6,843 nucleotides of DNA from Bacillota bacterium (GTDB taxonomy: Bacteria > Bacillota > Bacilli > Alicyclobacillales > Alicyclobacillaceae). Made by a program: the position numbers and the translations under genes. Position 1 is the stretch's first letter; every line of letters starts with the position of its first letter. Under the pieces are notes generated by a model. The model was not told where the DNA came from, made no database searches, and was given only the letters and a program-made list of their open reading frames with translations. Of this stretch, positions 1-6,447 are shown piece after piece. The stretch covers positions 1 to 6,843 of the forward strand of contig JAKADF010000185.1 of NCBI GenBank assembly GCA_021820805.1. Direction: 5' to 3'.

Positions 1-1785
1 GGACTGATGCGAACAGTCGGAATTGGCGGTGATGCAGGGACCATTCAAGACATTGCAAAAGCGGGACTGGTGATGATTGTTGGTGCCAATCCTGCAGAGG
101 CGCATCCAGTGTTAGCTACGAGAGTCAAACGGGCACACAAATTAAATGGGCAAAAGCTCATGGTCGTGGATCTACGCAAGCACGAAATGGCAGAGCGGGC
201 TGACTTGTTCATTCGACCAAATCAGGGAACCGATCACGTTTGGCTGTCTGCTGTGACGAAATACATCGTTGATCAAAATTGGCATGATGCGAAATTCTTA
301 AGTGAGAAAGTCACGGGATTTGACGACTACCTGCACTCTCTTGAACCCTATACCCTCGATTACGCGGAGCAAGTTACCGGTATATCGAGAGAAGAACTCA
401 TTCAAATGGCGACCATGATTCACGAAGCAGACGGTGTCGCTGTCTTATGGGCGATGGGCGTGACGCAACACTGTGGAGGCAGTGAAACCAGTGGCGCAAT
501 TAGTGATTTGCTGCTCGTGACAGGAAACTTTGCTAGACCGGGTGCAGGTGCGTTCCCGCTTCGTGGTCACAACAACGTGCAAGGAGCTTGCGATTTTGGC
601 ACGCTGCCAAACTGGCTGCCCGGGTATCAACTCGTGAGCGATGAGACCGTACGTACGAAGTTTGAAAAGGCGTGGGGGACTCCCCTCTCTGGAGTTCCTG
701 GCATGGACAATCAATGGATGTTGAATGCCATTTTAGAGGGGAAACTCCATGGAATGTATCTGATGGGTGAAGATATGGCGTGGGTCGATACGAACGCCAA
801 CCACGTTCATGAGGCACTGAGTCACCTCGATTTCTTTGTTGTGCAAGACATGTTTTTGACCAAAACCGCCCAATTCGCCGACGTGATTCTTCCCGCCAGC
901 CCGAGTTTAGAAAAAGAGGGCACATTCACGAATACCGAACGACGCGTTCAGCGCTTGTATCAAGTCATGAAACCGCTCGGAGAGTCGAGACCGGACTGGG
1001 AAATTATTTGTGCCATCGCGAACCGATTGGGAGCCAGCTGGACGTACGAATATCCGGGCGATGTCATGGAGGAAGCTGCCGCCCTCGCACCTATCTTCGC
1101 GGGCGTTAGTTACGAGCGGCTCGAAGGCTACAAGAGTCTACTTTGGCCGGTCGCTCCCGATGGCACGGATACCCCGCTCTTGTATACAGACGGCTTTGGC
1201 CACCCTGATGGCAAGGCCCAATTGGTCTCTGCCAACTGGGTGCCGCCAATGACGGCGGATAAAAACTACGACTTACATCTCAATAATGGACGTTTGCTCG
1301 AGCACTTCCATGAAGGAAATATGACGGATAAATCGGAAGGGCTGCGAGCAAAGGTTCCCGACACCTTCCTTGAGGTTTCCCCGGAACTGGCGAAAGAGCG
1401 AGGTCTCCAGGACGGAACTTTGGTGCGTCTTGAATCCCCGCATGGAAAAGTAAAAGTACACGTCATTGTGACCGATAAGGTACGCGGGAAAGAGTTGTAT
1501 TTACCCATGAACACCACAAGTGATGAGTCTGCGGTGAATCTGCTCACAGGCCCGGCAACGGATACGCGTACGGATACCCCAGCGTATAAAGAAACCTTTG
1601 TGCGGATGGAAGTTCTTCGAACGGAAGGACGCCGCCCCTTACCCAGGAACAACCCGCGTTTTGGCACACGTAATCCACAACAAGGTGTTGAAGTCCAACG
1701 CAAGTGGAATCGACCAGGGTATATTTCGGTAGAGAAACAAGCGCAGGAGGTAGTAAACCATGGCTCAACCAACCACCAACATTAA
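1..1785 (+). CDS. Formate dehydrogenase catalytic (alpha) subunit, YjgC/YrhE type, 5'-truncated by window edge
   Basis: Molybdenum bis-MGD enzyme that oxidises formate to CO2 in the cytoplasm. The frame is already open at base 1 (Gly-Leu before the first Met at 7), so the start lies outside; Bacillus homologues are about 980 residues, so roughly 390 are missing, including the ferredoxin-like iron-sulfur region and the catalytic Cys/Sec-His segment. Numbering from the Met at 7, the molybdopterin oxidoreductase core fills about 1-400 with VGANPAEAHP near 26, TQHCGG around His155 and RGHNNVQGACDFG from Arg186, matching the active-site Arg region of E. coli FdhF. The molybdopterin-dinucleotide-binding domain covers about 421-535 (GRLLEHFHEGNMT, later PMNTT). 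A basic, Pro/Asn-rich tail of about 60 residues follows, as in the Bacillus proteins. The stop overlaps the DUF1641 gene by 26 bases, which suggests translational coupling. Intact as far as visible. Family assignment is sure; the in vivo electron acceptor is not shown by sequence. Confidence 0.96.
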   Translation, partial: GLMRTVGIGGDAGTIQDIAKAGLVMIVGANPAEAHPVLATRVKRAHKLNGQKLMVVDLRKHEMAERADLFIRPNQGTDHVWLSAVTKYIVDQNWHDAKFLSEKVTGFDDYLHSLEPYTLDYAEQVTGISREELIQMATMIHEADGVAVLWAMGVTQHCGGSETSGAISDLLLVTGNFARPGAGAFPLRGHNNVQGACDFGTLPNWLPGYQLVSDETVRTKFEKAWGTPLSGVPGMDNQWMLNAILEGKLHGMYLMGEDMAWVDTNANHVHEALSHLDFFVVQDMFLTKTAQFADVILPASPSLEKEGTFTNTERRVQRLYQVMKPLGESRPDWEIICAIANRLGASWTYEYPGDVMEEAAALAPIFAGVSYERLEGYKSLLWPVAPDGTDTPLLYTDGFGHPDGKAQLVSANWVPPMTADKNYDLHLNNGRLLEHFHEGNMTDKSEGLRAKVPDTFLEVSPELAKERGLQDGTLVRLESPHGKVKVHVIVTDKVRGKELYLPMNTTSDESAVNLLTGPATDTRTDTPAYKETFVRMEVLRTEGRRPLPRNNPRFGTRNPQQGVEVQRKWNRPGYISVEKQAQEVVNHGSTNHQH

Positions 1786-2233
1786 ATATATTGAGTTTCC
1801 ATCACAGGACCAAGACCAACTGGCTCTTAAACAATTGCAAGCCGCTGTTGTTGAGCGTCAAGAAGCGTTAGAGCATCTCTTGCAGGTGATTCAAGATTTA
1901 CATGAAAGTGGTATTTTCGATATCCTTCATGGCTTGCTCGCATCAAAGGAGAAGATCGCCGGGATTCTGCTTGAGCAAATTTTAAAGCCCTCGGTCCTGG
2001 GTACGGTAAAGAATGCGATGACGGCGATGGGGACGGTCAGTAAGATAGACCCCAATCAACTTTCGACACTTACAGAAGCCTTGGTGTCCGGGTTGAAAGC
2101 AGGTCAGGAAAGACTCGAACTAAACCAAAAAGCAGGAATGTTTGAGCTTGCAAAAACACTTCGCGACCCGGGCATGAACCGTGCCTTGGTCCTGATGTTG
2201 GGTTTCTTGCAAGGTTTGGGACAGGCATTGTAG
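1760..2233 (+). CDS. DUF1641 protein, formate dehydrogenase partner subunit (YjgD/YrhD-like)
   Basis: A 157-residue soluble protein of the DUF1641 family. Residues about 17-48 are Gln/Leu/Glu-rich and likely helical or coiled coil; the family core is at 126-154 (GMFELAKTLRDPGMN followed by a hydrophobic helix). There is no signal peptide or clear transmembrane segment, although the protein is rich in amphipathic helix. In B. subtilis the same pair is encoded as yjgC-yjgD and yrhE-yrhD, and from memory the DUF1641 subunit has been described as the partner that links the catalytic subunit to the menaquinone pool. The start is set by AGGAGG at 1745-1750, nine bases before the ATG and inside the end of the upstream gene. 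The overlap with the catalytic-subunit gene argues for a stoichiometric partner. Family call is firm; the quinone-linked role here is inferred from homologues. Confidence 0.9.
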   Translation: MAQPTTNIKYIEFPSQDQDQLALKQLQAAVVERQEALEHLLQVIQDLHESGIFDILHGLLASKEKIAGILLEQILKPSVLGTVKNAMTAMGTVSKIDPNQLSTLTEALVSGLKAGQERLELNQKAGMFELAKTLRDPGMNRALVLMLGFLQGLGQAL

Positions 2234-2255
2234 GAATTCATACTTTCATCTGTGA

Positions 2256-2315
2256 TGGTTTGAATGCTAACCCTGCAGATTGGGTGGGGTCAGCATGGTG
2301 TATCAGGGATAACCA
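2256..2315 (+). promoter_or_regulatory. Foldable leader upstream of fdhD (imperfect inverted repeat)
   Basis: In the 100-base spacer before fdhD, 2264-2273 (ATGCTAACCC) can pair with 2287-2296 (GGGTCAGCAT): nine of ten pairs, one A-C mismatch, 13-base loop. TGGTT at 2256-2260 can pair with AACCA at 2311-2315 as a short closing stem. The structure ends six bases before the fdhD ribosome binding site. No T-tract follows, so it is not a standard terminator. It could be an mRNA structure, a protein-binding site, or chance; I cannot match it to a known riboswitch class. Confidence 0.35.
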
Positions 2316-2333
2316 ACAGAGGGAGGGTAAGGT

Positions 2334-3158
2334 ATGGAGCGACAGGCTAATTCTCTTAGGCTTCCTGTGAAAGCTGAACGAACGATCATTCGTTATCGTG
2401 CAGGAGAGTTTATCGAAACACTAAATGACGTGGTCGCGACGGAATATGCCTTAACTATCTACGTCAATGACCATGAAATGGCGACCATAGTCTGCAGTCC
2501 GGAGTATATGGAGGATTTGGTCGTCGGGTTCTTGGCGTCTGAGGGAGTCATTCGTTCCATTGACCAAATACAGGATATACAACTGAGTACCTTTCGAGGT
2601 ACGGCCCGTGTTCGTACCTCAACAGCCGTGAACTTTAACCAAGAGTTCTATAACAAGCGGTATATTGCCTCTTGTTGTGGGAAGAGTCGGCAAAGCTTCT
2701 ACTTTTATAATGACGCTCATACCGCCAAGAAGGTGGAGGACCCCACTGGTATTTTTCCAGATTACATTTTTCGAGTCATTGACGAAATGGAGAAATCGGC
2801 GGATGTATTTCATGAGACGGGAGGAGTACATGTGGCTTGTCTAGCGGATGGGGAGCGACTCTTGCTTGCCCGTGCGGACATCGGTCGCCATAACGCCTTG
2901 GATAAATTGTTTGGGCATGCGTTAAAAAACCACATTTCACTAAAAGGAAAGGTAATTACTTTTAGTGGGCGGTTATCTTCGGAAGTCGTCCTAAAGGTGG
3001 CCAAAATTGGCGTAGGCATCGTCCTTGCCAAATCGGCCCCGACGGCCCTGGCTTTGGATATTGCTGATGAACTTAATATTACTACGGTTGGTTTTGTACG
3101 GGGCGACTCGTTCAATATTTACACCCATCCAGAAAGAGTTTCTACTAGTTACGTATAG
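2334..3158 (+). CDS. fdhD: FdhD, sulfurtransferase-like maturation factor for formate dehydrogenase
   Basis: A 274-residue cytoplasmic protein of the FdhD/NarQ family. In E. coli, FdhD receives sulfur from the cysteine desulfurase IscS and passes it to the molybdenum cofactor before insertion into formate dehydrogenase. Visible signatures are DLVVGFLASEGVI at 61-73, the cysteine motif ASCCGKSR with Cys114-Cys115 (Firmicute form; E. coli has a CxxC), ETGGVHVACL at 161-170, DIGRHNALDK at 182-191, SGRLSSE at 211-217, a hydrophobic stretch ending in KSAPTALA at 233-240, and GFVRGDSFNIYTHPERV at the C-terminus. Length and motif order match full-length family members. The start at 2334 follows GGGAGG (2321-2326) by seven bases. 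Placement after the catalytic subunit and DUF1641 partner fits a dedicated maturation role. The gene may have its own promoter or an RNA leader, given the 100-base gap. Confidence 0.96.
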   Translation: MERQANSLRLPVKAERTIIRYRAGEFIETLNDVVATEYALTIYVNDHEMATIVCSPEYMEDLVVGFLASEGVIRSIDQIQDIQLSTFRGTARVRTSTAVNFNQEFYNKRYIASCCGKSRQSFYFYNDAHTAKKVEDPTGIFPDYIFRVIDEMEKSADVFHETGGVHVACLADGERLLLARADIGRHNALDKLFGHALKNHISLKGKVITFSGRLSSEVVLKVAKIGVGIVLAKSAPTALALDIADELNITTVGFVRGDSFNIYTHPERVSTSYV

Positions 3159-3168
3159 AAATGTTAAT

Positions 3169-3174
3169 CGGAGG
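3169..3174 (+). promoter_or_regulatory. Ribosome binding site fixing the start of the UPF0126 gene
   Basis: CGGAGG lies six bases before the ATG at 3181. This decides the start: the frame is open back to 3025, but that extension lies within fdhD in another frame, has no comparable site, and would add a basic 52-residue leader not found in UPF0126 proteins. Confidence 0.8.
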
Positions 3175-3180
3175 ACAGTA

Positions 3181-3783
3181 ATGGACAGCTTGGAATGGCT
3201 AATTCTACATGGAGTCGGAACTGTTGCCTACGCTGCAAGTGGAGCTTTTGTAGCATTGCAAGCACGGTATCGCCTTGTGGGAGTATTCTTCTTGGGATTG
3301 ACTACATCTTTTGGTGGTGGCGTGATTCGAAACATGATTATTGGTGTACCTGTAATCCAGCTTTGGAACCGTCAAACTCTGCTCACAGTGGTGGTTGCTC
3401 TAACGGTTCTCTACCTGCTGTCAACCCGATGGATGTACCATTGGAGAAGGTGGGGATTCTTCTTTGACTCGATTGGGCTGGCCTCATTTGCGATTCAAGG
3501 GGCACTGTATGCGAAACACATAAGCGGAAGCCCCTTTGTCATTGTCGTAGCAGCTCTGTTTACAGGAGTTGGAGGTGGGATGATTCGAGACTTATTGGCG
3601 GGACGAAAACCCATCGCCCTACAAGAAGAGGTACATGCCGTACTGGCAATTTTTGTGGGCATAGCTGTTTGGCTAGGCGGAGAGAGTTTCAAACGCCCCA
3701 TCCCGTTATTGGTCTTAATCGCTGTTGTCGTGTTCATTCGTATGTATGCCGTACGGATTAAGTACAACAGATCCGTTCCATGA
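3181..3783 (+). CDS. UPF0126 / TRIC-type seven-helix membrane protein (PF03458, possible glycine transporter)
   Basis: A 200-residue integral membrane protein made of two homologous three-helix repeats plus a last helix, the usual size for this family. Predicted helices lie at about 6-26, 31-52, 64-81, 92-112, 117-139, 150-168 and 173-192. Each repeat has the Gly-kinked signature: TSFGGGVIRN at 42-51 and TGVGGGMIRD at 128-137, followed by GVPVIQLW and GRKPIALQEE. The opening GTVAYAASGA and the matching DSIGLASFAIQGA at 96-108 are also typical. Prokaryotic members resemble TRIC cation channels, and the Pfam family carries a glycine-transporter name based on mutant phenotypes in other bacteria; substrate here is not shown. 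The gene begins 22 bases after the fdhD stop, so the two are probably co-transcribed. Resembles B. subtilis YvgT in the IRN form of the first motif. No terminator is apparent after the stop. Confidence 0.92.
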   Translation: MDSLEWLILHGVGTVAYAASGAFVALQARYRLVGVFFLGLTTSFGGGVIRNMIIGVPVIQLWNRQTLLTVVVALTVLYLLSTRWMYHWRRWGFFFDSIGLASFAIQGALYAKHISGSPFVIVVAALFTGVGGGMIRDLLAGRKPIALQEEVHAVLAIFVGIAVWLGGESFKRPIPLLVLIAVVVFIRMYAVRIKYNRSVP

Positions 3784-3825
3784 AAACCAAGTAAAATGAG
3801 GGGCCTAGTTCGAGACGGTGGATGA

Positions 3826-4326
3826 ATGGGTCGCAGATTTCCTGTATTTTTATTTCCTGTTGAGTGGGTGGCCGACAGAAAACTGTTGCCGCCGCTTCGA
3901 GACGTGATTCCTCTTGCGTTAATGGCATTGACGGGTGTAATCGCGTTTAATTTTTTTACGTATCTTGCCTTGCAACGCACCACATCGGATAACGTAGGAC
4001 TGTTGTCGGCGTTGAATCCCATCGCGATTGCGATCGGTTAAGAATTCATCAAATCGCAGGCATGCTCGTTTCATTATTTGGTGTCATTGTTGTTGTGACA
4101 AAAGGGCACTTGGCTGGTCAGATCCATTTTCAAGTGAATGCTGGAGTATGGCTTATGTTGGTTGCGGTTGGGATATGGGGCCTCTATGCGGTCGCGGGAC
4201 GTTTTGCGATGAAATACGTATCTGCTGATGGGAGAAATGGTGCACATTGCACAAATGATTGGCACTTTGATTGTAATCGTCGGTGTTTCACTTTTTGCCG
4301 TACGGAGGCGACCGAAGCAAGGGTAA
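3826..4326 (+). pseudogene. Decayed EamA/DMT-family drug/metabolite transporter
   Basis: Three collinear fragments of one ten-helix EamA transporter. Fragment 1 (3826-4038) reads through ALMALTGVIAFNFFTYLALQ and LLSALNPIAIAIG, the end of the first EamA repeat, then hits a stop. Fragment 2 (about 4035-4223), one frame away, resumes with RLRIHQIAGMLVSLFGV and runs through LVAVGIWGLYAVAGRFAMKYVS, the start of the second repeat. Fragment 3 (4222-4326), back in the first frame, gives LLMGEMVHIAQMIG and VGVSLFAVRRRPKQG then TAA, a normal DMT C-terminus. Compared with intact members of about 300 residues, about 40 N-terminal residues are absent, roughly 8 are missing at the first junction (the stretch before the usual LGE), and about 100 are missing between fragments 2 and 3. 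No ribosome binding site precedes the first ATG. A working product is very unlikely. Substrate class cannot be told. Confidence 0.87.
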
Positions 4327-4558
4327 AAGAAGGCTATAGTGGGGCAACATACGTAAGCTGGCCACGATGATGCCATGCTCTGGAGCCCTACCTCAACGAG
4401 TCCGTCATCCCAAACGAAAATGACATGATGGATACGAATCATCCCCACTTCTTGTCGGTGTGGATGATTCATATTCTACTAAAAAGGCTCTGAAGGTGAA
4501 ATTGAAAAATGTTCAACGTCTTGCCCGATGTACATTTTGTTCATGGTTATGCGCATTA
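4327..4558. other. Intergenic stretch without recognisable gene
   Basis: Lies between the decayed transporter and the 3' end of the minus-strand secreted-protein gene. A 38-codon open stretch on the + strand (4371 to about 4493) has no start or ribosome binding site and matches nothing I know. The only clear structure is the hairpin at 4432-4474. A weaker repeat (AAAATGT at 4506-4512 with ACATTTT at 4532-4538) is AT-rich and may be chance. Confidence 0.6.
4432..4474. repeat. Long imperfect inverted repeat (hairpin), possible bidirectional terminator
   Basis: Bases 4436-4448 (GAATCATCCCCAC) pair with 4458-4470 (GTGTGGATGATTC) at 12 of 13 positions around a nine-base loop. The arms extend outward by three further pairs after one mismatch, giving 15 of 17 pairs over 4432-4448 and 4458-4474. 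It lies about 85 bases beyond the stop of the minus-strand gene and about 105 beyond the end of the decayed transporter, where a shared terminator would sit. Neither side carries a proper T-tract, so a terminator role is uncertain. It could instead be a relic of a mobile-element end. Confidence 0.5.
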
Positions 4559-6283
4559 TTAATTTATCAGGGAAAAAATTAATTGCTTTGTCGTGGAATT
4601 ATAGTTCACTTTAAAATTCAAAAAATCAACCATTAAGCTCGGACTGTTAGGGTCTGGGTAAGTAATCTGAAACTCCACATCTTGATCAGACGGCGCTTGA
4701 ATATTAATTCCTCCTATGAAATCAGAATCATATCCCGTATAACTCTTCCCTAGAACATTGATAGTAAAGTCACTGTCTATCGAGCTGTTGGCAATATTAA
4801 TATGCATCCCATTTGCATTCGGAGTAAAAACCAATCCCTCCATAAATTGATCAACCACACTGACAACATCGCTGTATGCGTAGTGGAATTTTCCGTTTAC
4901 AGGCAAGGGATTATTCTTTAAGTACACTTTTGCATTTGTATTTTTTAAACTAAACGTGATGTGAAAAGATCCGTTTTTGTTTTGAATCACGTTACTTCGC
5001 GATTTTTTTACATTTTGTACCATAGTTTGGATTGATTTCACATTACCAAAAAGATTATTAAAAGAACCGTTGTCCACATGGTTAAATAAATTCACGGCGT
5101 CTGCCCAATTTTGAGCTCCGACTCCTGAATATTGGGGTTCGCTCTTTGGGATGTCCATGGCGACATAAAAGAGTTGTGCGGCGTCTTGTTGACTTAATGA
5201 ATAGTCATTGTCAAACCAATCTTTTGAATCTGGTTTTACTCCCATTTCGATTGCTTTGTGAACATATCCCCAAAGCGGATTAGTATTCAAAATATCAAAA
5301 AATGTGCTCGTTCCAGAAGGGTCAGGTTTGATATGAAAGTAATTTAATATATTCTTAATTCCTTCAGCTCGTGTAATTCCTAAATGCAAATTTTCTTTGT
5401 CACTTTCAGCTGGACTCTGGCTGATTACCGTAAGTCCGCGAGAACCTGTGTTTTTAATATCAAAATCTGAAAGACCATCTAAACCCAGCGTATTATTGAG
5501 CCAAGAAATTCCATAATACAAATCTTTGCTTTTTGAGCGAATCAACACATGGCTTGGGGCGTTTAAAGAGCCTCCCTCACCGGAATCAAAAGAGAGGAAC
5601 TCTCCAAACTTTCCGGATGACCAAGTTTTCCCTCCGTCCAAACTAAACTGGAAATCAGTTCTTTTCATCGACGATCCACTGGAACTGATCACAAACGGCG
5701 TGTGTTCAGAAAAGTCAGGTGAAGAAAGATAAATATAAGAGCCGTTTTTCCAAAAACGAACTTGTTTCGCGATATTATATTCTCCAATTGTTGCTTTTTG
5801 TCTTTCCGAAACAGTCGTCAGTGAAGGTTCGTTATACACATTTTTATACCGAAATGTATAACTGAATTGTTCATGAACAGGGATTTGCAATTGATATATA
5901 CCGTTATTTAACGGTGTATAACCTTGTTGATTGTCTTTTAAATTTTGAATAAAAATATTCAGATCCGACGCAGTGATATATTTGTCGTGGATTCCGTCGT
6001 TTAATCCGGTAACATTTGCCCATTTATATGGATATTCACCGGGTTGAAAAGAAATATATTTACTTGGGATATGAAGCTGGTCCCAAGCGAAAGTGTCAAG
6101 ATCTGCTAAAGTGGCTGTACGATGTGCGCTTTCAGCATTTTTTGTATGATAAAATTTTGCTAACGCTTGATTTGCTTCTTGCAGCGTAATCGCATTTGTT
6201 CCTGCGTACGTAGTAGAAGCTTGTGATAAAACAAAAAGACCTGCCAAGACAGCTGCGCTTATAATATTGTTTTTGTTTTTCAT
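4559..6283 (-). CDS. AT-rich secreted protein with SLH-like segments, function unknown
   Basis: A 574-residue exported protein I do not recognise as a named family. The signal peptide is 1-27 (basic MKNKNN, hydrophobic core, TTYA then cleavage before GTN). SLH-like pieces appear twice: 31-46 and about 66-116 (ITLQEANQALAKF, then KYITASDLNIFIQNL), and more clearly 302-378, where GITRAEGIKNILNYF is followed by TFFDI, LWGYVHKAIEMGV and LSQQDAAQLFYVAM, the order seen in S-layer homology domains. Between them FQFSLDGGKTWSSG at 211-224 recalls Asp-box or Ig-like repeats in surface proteins. Residues 425-574 are beta-type and Asn/Ser/Asp-rich. There is no cysteine, no LPxTG and no transmembrane anchor. 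Start chosen at the ATG 6283, six bases after GGGAGG; an in-frame TTG at 6331 would add 16 residues ahead of the signal peptide and overlaps the putative -35 box. Base composition is much more AT-rich than the formate dehydrogenase genes, suggesting separate origin. Likely a cell-wall-associated or extracellular protein; binding partner unknown. Confidence 0.85.
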   Translation of the reverse strand: MKNKNNIISAAVLAGLFVLSQASTTYAGTNAITLQEANQALAKFYHTKNAESAHRTATLADLDTFAWDQLHIPSKYISFQPGEYPYKWANVTGLNDGIHDKYITASDLNIFIQNLKDNQQGYTPLNNGIYQLQIPVHEQFSYTFRYKNVYNEPSLTTVSERQKATIGEYNIAKQVRFWKNGSYIYLSSPDFSEHTPFVISSSGSSMKRTDFQFSLDGGKTWSSGKFGEFLSFDSGEGGSLNAPSHVLIRSKSKDLYYGISWLNNTLGLDGLSDFDIKNTGSRGLTVISQSPAESDKENLHLGITRAEGIKNILNYFHIKPDPSGTSTFFDILNTNPLWGYVHKAIEMGVKPDSKDWFDNDYSLSQQDAAQLFYVAMDIPKSEPQYSGVGAQNWADAVNLFNHVDNGSFNNLFGNVKSIQTMVQNVKKSRSNVIQNKNGSFHITFSLKNTNAKVYLKNNPLPVNGKFHYAYSDVVSVVDQFMEGLVFTPNANGMHINIANSSIDSDFTINVLGKSYTGYDSDFIGGINIQAPSDQDVEFQITYPDPNSPSLMVDFLNFKVNYNSTTKQLIFSLIN

Positions 6284-6289
6284 AAAAAA

Positions 6290-6295
6290 CCTCCC
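6290..6295 (-). promoter_or_regulatory. Ribosome binding site of the SLH-like secreted-protein gene
   Basis: On the minus strand GGGAGG is followed by six T and the ATG at 6283. It fixes the start directly before the signal peptide and argues against the upstream TTG at 6331. Confidence 0.85.
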
Positions 6296-6301
6296 AAAAT
6301 T

Positions 6302-6331
6302 TATATAAGTTTTTTTTTCAAAGAAAGTCAA
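6302..6331 (-). promoter_or_regulatory. Putative sigma-A-type promoter for the secreted-protein gene
   Basis: Minus strand: TTGACT (6331-6326) matches the -35 consensus at five of six bases. TATATA (6307-6302) lies 18 bases downstream and matches the -10 consensus at four of six; TATAAA at 6305-6300 is a better match but 20 bases away. The spacer holds nine A in a row. Transcription would start near 6295, leaving a very short leader that begins at the ribosome binding site, which is a caution. Confidence 0.5.
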
Positions 6332-6447
6332 GTTTTTTGTAGCCGCTCACGTTGTTTGACGGTGATTTGTTCACCACCACTAATATTTAGTCCAGAATAC
6401 CTGCGATGACGAATTGTGACGTAGCAAGGAAAAAGGTATGCGTTCCC
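6332..6447. other. Unassigned segment between the ADH remnant and the secreted-protein promoter
   Basis: No recognisable gene. The last reading frame of the dehydrogenase remnant passes through it on the minus strand but the translation (GNAYLFPCYV, later ISGGEQITVKQRERLQ) is not dehydrogenase sequence. A small repeat, GGTGA at 6361-6365 with TCACC at 6371-6375, is too short to call. Composition here is intermediate before turning strongly AT-rich beyond about 6340. Confidence 0.5.

Noticed and set aside
445..925. Minus-strand open frames within the formate dehydrogenase gene
   Set aside because: They are antisense to a strongly conserved coding sequence and their translations show no family features; the same holds for frames at 1266-1772 and 2619-3115.
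3025..3180. N-terminal extension of the UPF0126 frame back to 3025
   Set aside because: It lies inside fdhD in another frame, lacks a ribosome binding site, and the family begins at the first helix encoded just after 3181.
3161..3181. Six-codon reading frame whose TAA overlaps the UPF0126 ATG
   Set aside because: It contains the ribosome binding site itself and has no ribosome binding site of its own; a chance leader peptide.
4074..4472. Minus-strand 132-codon frame across the transporter remnant
   Set aside because: The + strand of this interval gives clear EamA sequence in fragments; the minus translation is unrecognisable and begins inside the hairpin.
4371..4493. 38-codon open stretch on the + strand (ALEPYLNESVIPNEN onward)
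   Set aside because: It looks protein-like but has no start codon context and no match I can name, so it is not called a gene.
4506..4538. AAAATGT/ACATTTT inverted repeat after the secreted-protein stop as a terminator
   Set aside because: The stem is only seven AT-rich pairs around a 19-base loop and is too weak to support.
6284..6331. TTG start at 6331 for the secreted protein
   Set aside because: It would put 16 charged and aromatic residues ahead of a complete signal peptide and coincides with the likely -35 box; the ATG at 6283 has a well-placed ribosome binding site.
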